Translations under genes and position numbers: made by a program | From: Acidobacteriota bacterium | Lineage (GTDB): Bacteria; Acidobacteriota; Terriglobia; Terriglobales; Acidobacteriaceae | Direction of reading: 5' to 3' | Assembly: GCA_013289795.1 (NCBI GenBank) | Contig: JABCZH010000006.1 | Coordinates: forward strand, 246,670-310,669 | DNA length: 64,000 nt | Notes under the pieces: model-generated | What the model saw: the letters and a program-made list of their open reading frames with translations, nothing else | Databases searched by the model: none | Told to the model about the DNA's origin: nothing | Shown here: positions 42,226-50,618 of the stretch, piece after piece | How positions within the stretch are numbered: the stretch's first letter is position 1 | How the letters are laid out: every line of letters begins with the position of its first letter

Positions 42226-44820
42226 ATGACTGACTTCTCCATCATCGGCAAGTCCATCGCTATGGTCGACGCTGCCGGCAAGACCACCGGCTCCGGCAAA
42301 TATACGGACGACTTGAGCGTGCCCGGGATGTTGATTGGCAAGATTTTGCACTCGCCCTATCCCCACGCCCGTATCAAGCGGATCGACACCAGCAGAGCCG
42401 AAAAGCTAGACGGTGTGGTTACCGTGGTGGTCGGCAGCGATGCCCCCAACCCCTACGGAATTCTTCCCGTCGGCCATGATGAGTACGCGTTGGCGCTCGA
42501 CAAAGTGCGCTACGTCGGCGACAACGTAGCCTGTGTGGCCGCGGTGGACGAGTTCACAGCCGAAAGGGCTCTCGAACTCATTGACGTGGAATACGAACTC
42601 CTGCCGGCTTACTTCGATCCCGAAGACTCGATGAAAGCCGAGACCAACCTGATCCACGACAACAAGCCGAACAATATAGAAAAAGACTACCACCACGTTT
42701 TCGGTGATCCCGAGAAGGGATTTGCCGAAGCTGATCGCATTGCCGAGGCCCGTTTCATCGCCAACGAGGTCACGCACGCCGCGATGGAACCGCACTCCAC
42801 GCTAGCCGCTTTCGAAATCGATCCGCAGACCGGCAATCCTGGCCGCTTGATTGTGCAATCCTCTACTCAGGTTCCTTATTACCTGCAGCACAAATTGTCG
42901 CTGGTGCTGGAAATGCAGATGTCGCAGATTCGTGTGATCAAGCCGCTGGTGGGCGGCGGCTTCGGCGGCAAGAGCGAAGTGATTCCGCTCGAAATCATCG
43001 CTGCCATTGCCGCTCGCAAGGCGAAGGCGCCAGTGAAGATCACCTACACCCGCGAGGAAGTGTTCTGGGCACATCGCGGCCGCCCGCGCACGATTGTCGA
43101 TCTCAAGACCGGGGTCAAGAACGATGGCAGCATCACTGCTGTCAAAGCCCGCGTGGTGCAGGACGGCGGCGCTTACTGCTCCTACGGCGTGGTCACCATT
43201 CTTTACTCCGGCGCGTTGCTCGGCGCGCTCTACGACATTCCAAATATTCAATACGATGGCTACCGCGTGCTGACGAATAAACCGGTCTGTGGCGCCATGC
43301 GTGGCCATGGCACGGTGAACGTCCGCTTTGCATTCGAAACGCAGCTCGACGAACTAGCCGCTGCCATCGGCATGGATCCTGCAGAAATCCGCCAGCACAA
43401 TCTGCTCAAGCCGCCCTGCGTTACCGTGAATGGCCTGCGCGTACAGAGTTATGGTCTGCCCGAGTGCATCGAGAAGGTGGTCGAGCGCTCCGGCTGGAGG
43501 CAACGTAAGGGCAAAATGCCTAGGGGCCGAGGCCTAGGTGTGGCCTGCAGCCACTACGTCAGCGGCGCCGCCAATTCGATCATTCGCTCGGACATGCCGC
43601 ACTCTACCGTAAACATCAAGATCGATCGCGATGGCGGTGTGGTCGTCTATACCGGTGCATCTGACATCGGCCAGGGATCGGACACCATGGTCGCCCAGAT
43701 TACTGCGGAGACGCTCGGCTGTACCATCGCGCGAGTGAGAGTCATCGCTGCCGACACTGATCTGACACCAATTGACATCGGGTCGTACTCCAGCCGCGTG
43801 ACGTTTATGAACGGCAATGCCACTCTGCGAGCGGCGCAAGATGTAAAGAAACAGATCGCCACAGCCGCTGCACGCAAGATGAACTGCGAGCCAGGGGATC
43901 TCATTTTCCGCAGCGATGTCGTCAGCAAGAAGAACGGTTTGCAGGGACCACGTGGGGACGGCCGCCCTCGGCCGTCCGGCCAGGCGGAGCCTGGCAGTGC
44001 TTCTCCATCTGTCTCGGGACATGTCGAAGGGCAAATCCTCCGCGGCTCGTTGCAACAGAAGCGCAAAGACGAAGGACCCAAAGAGCAGTTGTCGTTTGAA
44101 GAGGCAGTGGTCGCGGCCATCGACTTCCACGGTGCACTCAGCGGAACTGGGTCCTACGCGCCTCCACTCGATGCCCGCGGCGGCAAGCACAAAGGCGCCG
44201 GCGTCGGCCCCTCGCCCGCGTATTCCTACTCAGCCCAGGTGGCCGAAGTCTCGGTCGACGAGGAAACCGGCGAAGTAACTGTCCATAAAGTCTGGGCATC
44301 GCACGACTGCGGCCGCGCCTTGAACCCAGTCTCGGTCGAGGGACAAATTATCGGCTCGGTCTGGATGGGCATGGGCCAGGCGCTTACCGAAGAGATGGTC
44401 TGGAAGGACGGCATGCTGATGAATCCCGGCCTGCTCGAATATCGCAGCCCATCGTCGGTGGAATCGCCCGAAGTCGAAGCCATCATCGTTGAGAGCATCG
44501 ATCCCGAAGGCCCGTTTGGAGCAAAAGAGTGCAGCGAAGGTTCGCTGGCCGCGACCATTCCCGCGATCTCCAACGCCATTTACGACGCCGTCGGCGTGCG
44601 GCTGCACGAGTGTCCGTTCACACCCGAGCGCGTGCTGGCTGCGCTGCGGGCCAAAAACAACGCCAAGCGCATCAACCTCACCGAGGGTGTCGATCCAACT
44701 TCACCGGCGCGTTTCCGTGAGCACGGCGGATCGCTGTGGTACCGAGGAAAAGGGCCGGAGCGGCACCCGTTGGATCCTTCGCGAACAGAAACTCCAGCCG
44801 CAGTGGCAGGTGACGATTGA
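42226..44820 (+). CDS. 4-hydroxybenzoyl-CoA reductase-type molybdopterin subunit (HcrA-like)
   Basis: The large molybdenum-cofactor subunit, 864 residues. It shows the HcrA-like pattern GSDAPNPYGILPVGHDEYAL and KVRYVGD near 75-105, the GGGFGGKS loop and the RGHGT motif. The C-terminal MGMGQALTEEM and LEYRSPSSVESPEVEA and the catalytic-type KECSEGSL are intact. Typical HcrA is about 770 residues; the surplus is largely a 45-residue low-complexity insert near residue 575 encoded by a hairpin repeat. By homology it removes the hydroxyl of 4-hydroxybenzoyl-CoA to give benzoyl-CoA. Start ATG 42226; its stop overlaps the FAD subunit start (TTGA). Confidence 0.88.
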   Translation: MTDFSIIGKSIAMVDAAGKTTGSGKYTDDLSVPGMLIGKILHSPYPHARIKRIDTSRAEKLDGVVTVVVGSDAPNPYGILPVGHDEYALALDKVRYVGDNVACVAAVDEFTAERALELIDVEYELLPAYFDPEDSMKAETNLIHDNKPNNIEKDYHHVFGDPEKGFAEADRIAEARFIANEVTHAAMEPHSTLAAFEIDPQTGNPGRLIVQSSTQVPYYLQHKLSLVLEMQMSQIRVIKPLVGGGFGGKSEVIPLEIIAAIAARKAKAPVKITYTREEVFWAHRGRPRTIVDLKTGVKNDGSITAVKARVVQDGGAYCSYGVVTILYSGALLGALYDIPNIQYDGYRVLTNKPVCGAMRGHGTVNVRFAFETQLDELAAAIGMDPAEIRQHNLLKPPCVTVNGLRVQSYGLPECIEKVVERSGWRQRKGKMPRGRGLGVACSHYVSGAANSIIRSDMPHSTVNIKIDRDGGVVVYTGASDIGQGSDTMVAQITAETLGCTIARVRVIAADTDLTPIDIGSYSSRVTFMNGNATLRAAQDVKKQIATAAARKMNCEPGDLIFRSDVVSKKNGLQGPRGDGRPRPSGQAEPGSASPSVSGHVEGQILRGSLQQKRKDEGPKEQLSFEEAVVAAIDFHGALSGTGSYAPPLDARGGKHKGAGVGPSPAYSYSAQVAEVSVDEETGEVTVHKVWASHDCGRALNPVSVEGQIIGSVWMGMGQALTEEMVWKDGMLMNPGLLEYRSPSSVESPEVEAIIVESIDPEGPFGAKECSEGSLAATIPAISNAIYDAVGVRLHECPFTPERVLAALRAKNNAKRINLTEGVDPTSPARFREHGGSLWYRGKGPERHPLDPSRTETPAAVAGDD
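43956..43995. repeat. Twin hairpins inside the molybdenum subunit gene
   Basis: GGACGGCC-GCCCTC-GGCCGTCC (43956-43977) and GCCAGGC-GGA-GCCTGGC (43979-43995), both perfect. They lie in frame in the coding region and encode GDGRPRPSGQAEPG-type residues. Same family as the intergenic copies at 36240 and 39018. Confidence 0.8.
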
Positions 44821-45809
44821 GTCTTCCGGATTTCAAGCTGTTGCGACCGCGCTCTCTGGACGAGGCCTTGGACAACTTGGCGAAACATGCGAAGAGCTCT
44901 GCCCGATTACGCATCGTCGCCGGTGGCACTGACCTCATCCCCTCCATGCGACAGAAGCTGTTCGAGCCGGAGTACGTACTCGATCTTCGCCACATCTCCG
45001 AACTGAGCGGCATTCGTGAGCGGAAGGGAAGCGGCGTAGAAATCGGCGCGCTGACCTCGCTCACGGCGATCGAACACTCGGATGTCTTGCGCCGCCGCTA
45101 TTCAGTACTGACCGAAGCTGCAGCAACCGTCGCGTCCCCTGTCCTACGCAATATGGGAACGATCGGCGGCAATATCTGCCTCGATACCCGCTGCCTCTGG
45201 TACAACCAATCACTCACTTGGCGCAAGGGATGCGGCTTTTGCATCAAGAAAGACGGCGATCTTTGCCATGTTGCGCCCGGTGGAACCAAATGCTGGGCAG
45301 CGTTTTCCGGAGACACTCCGGCAGCGCTGCTATGCCTGAATGCGGAAGTGGAAATTGTCAGCCCGAGAGGTAAGCGGCGTATTGCGCTCCACGAGTTCTA
45401 CACCGGCCTCGGAGACGACCACCGCAAGCTACAGCCAGACGAGTTGCTGACCCGAGTGTTCCTGAGGGAGACGGCAGCTGATTATCGCGGGGTATACCGC
45501 AAGCTGCGGGTTCGCGGATCAATTGACTATCCACTGGCCGGAGTGGCGGTCGTCATCAAGCGGTCGAATGGACATGTGGCTGACGCCCGCGTGGCCATCA
45601 CTGCGGTGAACCCTGCGCCCCTGGTGGTGAAGGGCGCAACGGAAGCTCTGAATGGAAAAGCAGTGGACGACGCGGTCGCTGACGCGGTTGGGGTTTTAGC
45701 CGCCAAGACCGCAAAGCCGCTGACCACATCAGCACTGACGCCGGAATATCGCCGGGAAATGATTCGGGTGTTTACCAAGCGCGCAGTGCTAGCGGCAGCA
45801 GGCAACTAG
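44817..45809 (+). CDS. 4-hydroxybenzoyl-CoA reductase-type FAD/4Fe-4S subunit (HcrB-like)
   Basis: The flavin subunit, 330 residues, TTG start overlapping the large subunit stop. VAGGTDLIPSM and GNMGTIGGNI-type FAD motifs are present. A Cys-rich insertion follows: C126, C142, C150 and C159, with spacing 16, 8 and 9. This is the spacing I recall for the extra [4Fe-4S] cluster of Thauera HcrB (C122, C138, C146, C155), which is absent from ordinary xanthine dehydrogenases. C121 and C139 are also in the region. This strongly favours a 4-hydroxybenzoyl-CoA-reductase-type enzyme. Confidence 0.88.
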   Translation: MSLPDFKLLRPRSLDEALDNLAKHAKSSARLRIVAGGTDLIPSMRQKLFEPEYVLDLRHISELSGIRERKGSGVEIGALTSLTAIEHSDVLRRRYSVLTEAAATVASPVLRNMGTIGGNICLDTRCLWYNQSLTWRKGCGFCIKKDGDLCHVAPGGTKCWAAFSGDTPAALLCLNAEVEIVSPRGKRRIALHEFYTGLGDDHRKLQPDELLTRVFLRETAADYRGVYRKLRVRGSIDYPLAGVAVVIKRSNGHVADARVAITAVNPAPLVVKGATEALNGKAVDDAVADAVGVLAAKTAKPLTTSALTPEYRREMIRVFTKRAVLAAAGN

Positions 45810-46411
45810 CGCCTCGAGAACAGGTGTCCCATCTTTTCTTTCTTGGTCTTCAAGTAGTCCTCCGAGTGCGCGCTAGCGGAAACTTCGCAGGGAACTCTCT
45901 CAATTACCTTGATTCCTCCGCGTTCAAGGGCCGCGACTTTATCGGGATTATTCGAAAGCAGACGAACCTGGGACACACCCAGCGCCTTCAGAATCTTCGC
46001 CGGTAAGGCAAACTCGCGCTGATCAGCCTTGAAGCCCAGGCGCTCGTTGGCTTCGACGGTATCTAATCCTTCATCTTGCAACTCATAAGCCTTCAGCTTA
46101 GCCATGAGGCCGATCCCTCGGCCCTCCTGCTGTTCGTAGATCAGCACTCCTGCGCCGCGCTCGGCGATCATGGCCAGAGCCATCTCCAGTTGCTGGCGGC
46201 AGTCGCATCGCAGCGATCCAAAGACATCGCCGGTTAGGCACTGGGAATGAATACGCACCAACGGCGGCGAAGACAGAATATCGCCCATCACCAGGGCTAC
46301 AGCCTCTTCCAGGCGTCCAGCAAAGTTGCCCTGGAAACCGAAAATGCGGAACTTGCCCCAAAGAGTAGGGAAGTCGGCGGAGGCGACTTGCTCAACGGAA
46401 TGAGGGCTCAC
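45806..46411 (-). CDS. ribA: GTP cyclohydrolase II RibA
   Basis: Opens GTP to start riboflavin synthesis. The 201-residue monofunctional enzyme has the zinc ligands C58, C69 and C71 (HSQCLTGDVFGSLRCDC), QQEGRGIG and the LSNNPDK motif. No DHBP synthase domain is fused. Its stop codon interlocks with that of the convergent FAD subunit gene: both stops lie in a shared CTAG at 45806-45809. Confidence 0.95.
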   Translation of the reverse strand: MSPHSVEQVASADFPTLWGKFRIFGFQGNFAGRLEEAVALVMGDILSSPPLVRIHSQCLTGDVFGSLRCDCRQQLEMALAMIAERGAGVLIYEQQEGRGIGLMAKLKAYELQDEGLDTVEANERLGFKADQREFALPAKILKALGVSQVRLLSNNPDKVAALERGGIKVIERVPCEVSASAHSEDYLKTKKEKMGHLFSRR

Positions 46412-46429
46412 AACAACATTATAGATGTA

Positions 46430-46453
46430 GGCGCGGGCGTCCCCGCCCGTGCC
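46430..46453. repeat. GC-rich hairpin
   Basis: GGCGCGGGCG, a 4-base TCCC loop and CGCCCGTGCC. It lies between the rhomboid and ribA genes. Possibly another dispersed palindromic unit; no T-run follows. Confidence 0.5.
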
Positions 46454-46465
46454 GCGGCGAAACCC

Positions 46466-47173
46466 TCACCATGCCGCATAACGATTGCGTCCACTCCGCT
46501 CCGGCATCAGTTTGATCAGGACGATGCCCGCCACGAACCCTCCTACGTGTGCCCACACCGCAATCCCACCCGTAGACTGGCTCGCTCCTGCAATCTGCGT
46601 GGCAGCCCCGCTGAGGAACTGCGTCATGAACCAGTATCCCAGCACCAACCAGGCGGGAAGGTAGAAGAAGAAAATGGGCGGAAACCACATCATGACGCGG
46701 GCCCTGGGGTAGAGCACAAAATAGCCGCCCATCACTCCCGCAATCGCGCCGCTTGCTCCCAGAGCAGGGACATTGGACCCGGCATTGAGCAGGATGTGCG
46801 CAGCCATGGCGGCAAATCCGCTGACCAGATAAAACACCAAATACGAGAAGTGGCCGAGATAATCTTCAATATTGTCGCCAAAGATCCACAGGAACCACAT
46901 GTTGCCGATGATGTGCAGCCAGGAGGCGTGCAGAAACATCGAGGTCAGAATGGTCAGCGAGAGTGCGGGCAGGGAAGCGTGCGAGGTCCCGGCCAGTGCC
47001 CTATCAAAGTGCACCGGGACCACACCGAATTGATACATAAGGCCATTCAGCGCGCGGTGGCTCTGCGCCCCCACCGACAATTCAAACAGGAACACCACCA
47101 CATTCAGGACGATAATGAAGTAGGTGATGTACGGCGTGCTGAAGCGGGGCGTATCGTCGCGGATGGGAATCAT
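46466..47173 (-). CDS. Rhomboid-family intramembrane serine protease
   Basis: A 235-residue integral membrane protease with six hydrophobic segments. The catalytic Ser141 is in GASGAIAGV and His209 in WAHVGGF, forming the Ser-His dyad. The conserved HxxGN-type segment HIIGNMWFLWIFGDNIED is at 87-104. It would cut membrane-spanning substrates within the bilayer. It is upstream of ribA on the same strand. Confidence 0.9.
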   Translation of the reverse strand: MIPIRDDTPRFSTPYITYFIIVLNVVVFLFELSVGAQSHRALNGLMYQFGVVPVHFDRALAGTSHASLPALSLTILTSMFLHASWLHIIGNMWFLWIFGDNIEDYLGHFSYLVFYLVSGFAAMAAHILLNAGSNVPALGASGAIAGVMGGYFVLYPRARVMMWFPPIFFFYLPAWLVLGYWFMTQFLSGAATQIAGASQSTGGIAVWAHVGGFVAGIVLIKLMPERSGRNRYAAW

Positions 47174-47236
47174 GAGAGATTAGAAGAGCTGGTAATTTGG
47201 CGATTGAAAATTGCCGCCCGGTTTGGATTCTAAATT

Positions 47237-47267
47237 ACCCAATTGCAAATGACCCAATTACCCAATT
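47237..47267. repeat. ACCCAATT direct repeats upstream of truB
   Basis: Three ACCCAATT copies at 47237-47244, 47252-47259 and 47260-47267, ending three bases before the truB ATG. Related to the GATTACCCAG repeats (minus strand) near 12552-12600. Confidence 0.55.
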
Positions 47268-47269
47268 TT

Positions 47270-48172
47270 ATGAATTGCGTTCTCGTCATCGACAAGCCCG
47301 CCGGATTGACCTCGCACGATGTGGTCAACCGGGTACGCCGGATTCTGCACGAGCGTTCGGTGGGGCATCTCGGGACGCTTGATCCATCCGCTACCGGCGT
47401 GCTGCCGCTGGTGATTGGCAGCCTCACTCGCCTGGCGCAGTTCTACACCGCCGCTGAGAAGGCCTACGAAGGTGCGATCCGCTTCGGTTTTGCTACCGAT
47501 ACCTATGACGCCGACGGCGAAGCCGTCGGCATTCCCCAGAACGTATCGCCAACGTTGGATGAAGTACGCCACCTCGCCACCGGCTTTCGCGGATTTGTAG
47601 AGCAGTTGCCGCCTGCGTTTTCCGCAAAGAAGATTCAAGGCGTCCCGGCGTACAAGCTCGCGCGGAAGCAGAAAGAAGTCGTTCTCAAGCCGGTACGAGT
47701 CGAGATCAAGGAGTTCGAGATTCTGAGTGTCGATGGCGACCACGCCAGCTTTCAAGCTCGCGTGGCATCAGGGACCTATCTCCGCTCCGTCGCCCACGAT
47801 ATGGGTCAGCAGATGGGGTGTGGCGCTCACCTGCAGTCGTTGCGCCGCACCGCAGTGGCCGAGTTTGACCTTGCTGACGCCCACACGCTGGAAGACCTAG
47901 CAACAGCCTCCGAGCGCGGAATGATTGAAGAGTTCTTCGTTCATCCCCGCAAGCTTCTGCCACACTTTCCTTCAGTCACCGCCAATGAAGACATGGCGGC
48001 CAACATCCGCGGCGGACGCACGGTGAACCTGCCGGAGTTCTCCAAAGCACAGCGGGTGAAAGTCTTCAGCGGGCAAAGGGAACTGATCGCCATCGCCACC
48101 CGGGTCGCCGGGACGCTGTTCCATCCCCGGATCGTGCTGGTCGGAAGCGAAGCAGCACGCCCGGTCAGGTAA
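47270..48172 (+). CDS. truB: tRNA pseudouridine(55) synthase TruB
   Basis: Makes pseudouridine 55 in the T-loop of tRNAs. The 300-residue chain has the N-terminal IDKPAGLTSHDVV, the catalytic Asp38 in GHLGTLDPSATGVLPL and a C-terminal PUA-like region. The ATG at 47270 is placed directly at the conserved MNCVLVIDKP sequence; it is directly preceded by ACCCAATT repeats, so no strong Shine-Dalgarno is visible. Confidence 0.93.
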   Translation: MNCVLVIDKPAGLTSHDVVNRVRRILHERSVGHLGTLDPSATGVLPLVIGSLTRLAQFYTAAEKAYEGAIRFGFATDTYDADGEAVGIPQNVSPTLDEVRHLATGFRGFVEQLPPAFSAKKIQGVPAYKLARKQKEVVLKPVRVEIKEFEILSVDGDHASFQARVASGTYLRSVAHDMGQQMGCGAHLQSLRRTAVAEFDLADAHTLEDLATASERGMIEEFFVHPRKLLPHFPSVTANEDMAANIRGGRTVNLPEFSKAQRVKVFSGQRELIAIATRVAGTLFHPRIVLVGSEAARPVR

Positions 48173-48199
48173 TCCGGGCACAAGGAGAGAGGCTACAAC

Positions 48200-48739
48200 T
48201 CACAAGGGATGCCAGGTCATTTCCATCCGCACCGGAATCTCATTCTTGACGGGGATCGCCAGGAGTGACGGAGGCTCGATCTTAAAATCGGGCAAGGTCG
48301 CCGGAATGGTTCCTGAAATCCGAGTCTCATTGCCTTGAGTCACCAGTTGCAGTTGCACCTGCTTGTAGTGAGCCGTTTGGCCCGCAAACTCGATGTCTAT
48401 ATCTACAAGGATAGTTGCGGACGTGCGCTCCGATTCAGGTATTCGGGTACGGACGGTAACCATGGGAAACTCGGCGCCACGCGTCGTTTGCAGCATGTGG
48501 ATATCACGATTGCTGTCCCCCGAATCAAATGACTTGACCGGTACTGCGATCAGGAAATCGCACTGACCCGCGTGGCAAACGCCCTTGCCGCGCGCCGCAT
48601 GGCTCACTCCCTCGGTTTGGTGAAGCGGGTGCGATACGCGATAGGTAAGAGTGGATTCGCCAAGCACCCATTGGCCATCCCCTGCGGCAAACGCGGGAAG
48701 GGCCAGAAGCGCGACGGCCACTAGCATCTTCTTTTTCAT
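48200..48739 (-). CDS. YceI-family periplasmic protein
   Basis: A 179-residue exported protein with a signal peptide (MKKKMLVAVALLALPAFAAG). The body has YceI-type beta-barrel strands: ESTLTYRVSHPLHQTEG, VPVKSFDSGDSNRD and the FPMVTVRTRI segment. The family binds isoprenoid lipids or quinone-like molecules in the periplasm. It lies 8 bases after a four-helix His-containing membrane protein gene, the same arrangement as E. coli yceJ-yceI. Confidence 0.8.
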   Translation of the reverse strand: MKKKMLVAVALLALPAFAAGDGQWVLGESTLTYRVSHPLHQTEGVSHAARGKGVCHAGQCDFLIAVPVKSFDSGDSNRDIHMLQTTRGAEFPMVTVRTRIPESERTSATILVDIDIEFAGQTAHYKQVQLQLVTQGNETRISGTIPATLPDFKIEPPSLLAIPVKNEIPVRMEMTWHPL

Positions 48740-48747
48740 CGACTCTC

Positions 48748-49440
48748 CTAGAATTTAAGGGACACCGACAAGAGAGCAGCTCCGAACGCGCCGGCGGTTA
48801 CGATGGCCACCGGCGTGTGTGCCGCAGCGATCCCATGGACCTTCTCCCCGTTGTTTTTCTGATCATAGGCTAAGGCTCCGAGGATGGGTGTCAGGATCAT
48901 CCCCGGGCCATGAATCCAAGCTAGCGCTTTGTGTAAGCGGATGGGCCCGCGAGTTTCGATTCCCGGCGGTTTGGGCGCGCGGATGGCATAGTAGGCGGTG
49001 ATGAAGTACAGATCTCCGGCCACCGCGCCCAGGGCTAGGTGCAGGTCGCGTCCGGTTGTGTCCTTGCCTTTGCCGGCGGCCCCGGCAGACGAGAAGATTG
49101 CCGCCATCATGGGAATGGTCGTAATCAGTCCGATGCGCTGGTGAACCTTGAGCATGTGGGTCCGCTTGTCGAGCAACGCCTGTTCCTTCGCATTGCTTTG
49201 GGTCGCCTCCCGGGGAAAGCCTAGGTCGGCCAGGGAGGGTGCCTGTTGCTGGCTCGAAGGCGCGTTTGGCAACTGCTCCGGCGGCGTCTTGTCCTGCGAG
49301 GGTTTGTCATCGGGTGGCGAGGCTGTGGTCTGGCTTTGGGGCGCGGCCGCTGAGGAGTTGCCACCAGCTTGCGCAAAACATGACGACCAAGCTGCGGAGA
49401 TACAGAGTGAAACCACGAGGATTCTCAGCCCAGCTTGCAT
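48748..49440 (-). CDS. Four-helix membrane protein with conserved His, cytochrome b561-like
   Basis: A 230-residue protein: signal-like N-terminus, a Pro/Gln/Ser-rich segment to about residue 90, then four hydrophobic segments. Histidines H100, H134, H170 (plus H177) and H208 sit at the start of successive helices, a pattern that could bind two b hemes. That is inference; I do not recognise the family. Being next to a YceI gene supports a YceJ-like (cytochrome b561-type) role in quinone or electron handling. Confidence 0.55.
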   Translation of the reverse strand: MQAGLRILVVSLCISAAWSSCFAQAGGNSSAAAPQSQTTASPPDDKPSQDKTPPEQLPNAPSSQQQAPSLADLGFPREATQSNAKEQALLDKRTHMLKVHQRIGLITTIPMMAAIFSSAGAAGKGKDTTGRDLHLALGAVAGDLYFITAYYAIRAPKPPGIETRGPIRLHKALAWIHGPGMILTPILGALAYDQKNNGEKVHGIAAAHTPVAIVTAGAFGAALLSVSLKF

Positions 49441-49704
49441 ATGGTTCGAGCCTCTATTCCAAGCCTAGATGACGAGAAGGGAGAAAAGGCTGTTTGCCAC
49501 GTCATTTTCGCCTTTATCCTACACTAGTTCGCAAAGACCTTTTCGGGGCAAAGGCAGCAAAGATTGGACGAGACATTTCAAAAGGGGCGGCCCGCCTTTT
49601 GAACAGTAAGAATGTCCGATAACAGGTATTATGTCCAACTACGATAAAACTGGGCTAACCCTGACCTTAACCCTTCCAAAGCGATCGGAGAACGCTCTCC
49701 GCGC

Positions 49705-50493
49705 TTAGATTCCGCTCCCCGCTTTCTTCAGTTCCACACTCCCGTTCACGGTCTCGATTGACAGCTCCCGGCCTCCGTTGCCGACTCGGCCCTTGGCGCT
49801 CTGGCCTATGAAGCTGCCGCTGATCGTGATAGGAAAGTCCGAGCTGATGTGGCCGTTCAGCGATTTGAACCTGACGTCGGCACTCAGATTGTCCGGCAGT
49901 TCCACTCTCACCGATCCATTCACGCTCTTGAACGACAGCGTGCCGCTCCAATCGGCGTTCCCCATTCTGGCCTCGATGGAGCCATTTACCGTCTCGGCTT
50001 CGGCCCACGCGCTGGTCGAAACGCGCACCGATCCATTGATGCTCTCCCCGCGGACGAAGCGACCCATGCCCTTGGCACTGACATCGCCGTTTATGTTCTG
50101 CCCCGAAAAACGCAGGTTCTTCGGCATATGGACGGTGAAATGAACCTTAGTGTCGCTTCCCCTCACATGGCTTGCGCGCCAGCCGGGCGAGCACGACTCC
50201 GAGGATCCGGGATAGATGGCACAAATGACCACGCCATCGCCGCTGGAAGCGACCTGGATCTTGACTCGGTCCGCATCGGGGCCACTCTTCTCGGCTGTGA
50301 CCTCAATTTGATCCCCGCCGCCGGCTTCGGCATCGATGTTGCCGTTTACTCCTTTAACTTGGACGAGTTGGTCGGCCGCCAGCTTGCCGCTCCAATGAAA
50401 CTCGCGCCCCTGGTCTTCGCCCCAGGCAAGCCCCGAAAACAGGACCAGTCCCACAATGGTGAGCAACCTCAGCCGACAAGTGCGGATATTCAT
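49705..50493 (-). CDS. DUF4097-type exported beta-repeat protein
   Basis: A 262-residue exported protein with a signal peptide (GLVLFSGLAWG). Seven strand-turn repeats carry an Asn-Gly turn: VKGVNGNID, GQNINGDVS, GESINGSVR, AETVNGSIE, FKSVNGSVR, FKSLNGHIS and IETVNGSVE. This is the DUF4097 (putative adhesin-like) repeat and forms a right-handed beta-solenoid. Function is unknown; such proteins often sit by anti-sigma or stress genes, none here. Confidence 0.78.
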   Translation of the reverse strand: MNIRTCRLRLLTIVGLVLFSGLAWGEDQGREFHWSGKLAADQLVQVKGVNGNIDAEAGGGDQIEVTAEKSGPDADRVKIQVASSGDGVVICAIYPGSSESCSPGWRASHVRGSDTKVHFTVHMPKNLRFSGQNINGDVSAKGMGRFVRGESINGSVRVSTSAWAEAETVNGSIEARMGNADWSGTLSFKSVNGSVRVELPDNLSADVRFKSLNGHISSDFPITISGSFIGQSAKGRVGNGGRELSIETVNGSVELKKAGSGI

Positions 50494-50618
50494 AAAGATG
50501 TTCTCCTCGTTTCGGACGGATAGACTCCGAGCGCGAGCCGGTGCGCCCGTTTGTGTCGCATCAGGATACGTGAATTCGCGAGGGGAGGTTCCACGAAAAG
50601 CCGATCGACGGACTTGCC

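Noticed and set aside
49441..49704. Small gene between the DUF4097 and four-helix protein genes
   Set aside because: No frame with a start, ribosome site and coding-like composition was found in this 264-base gap.
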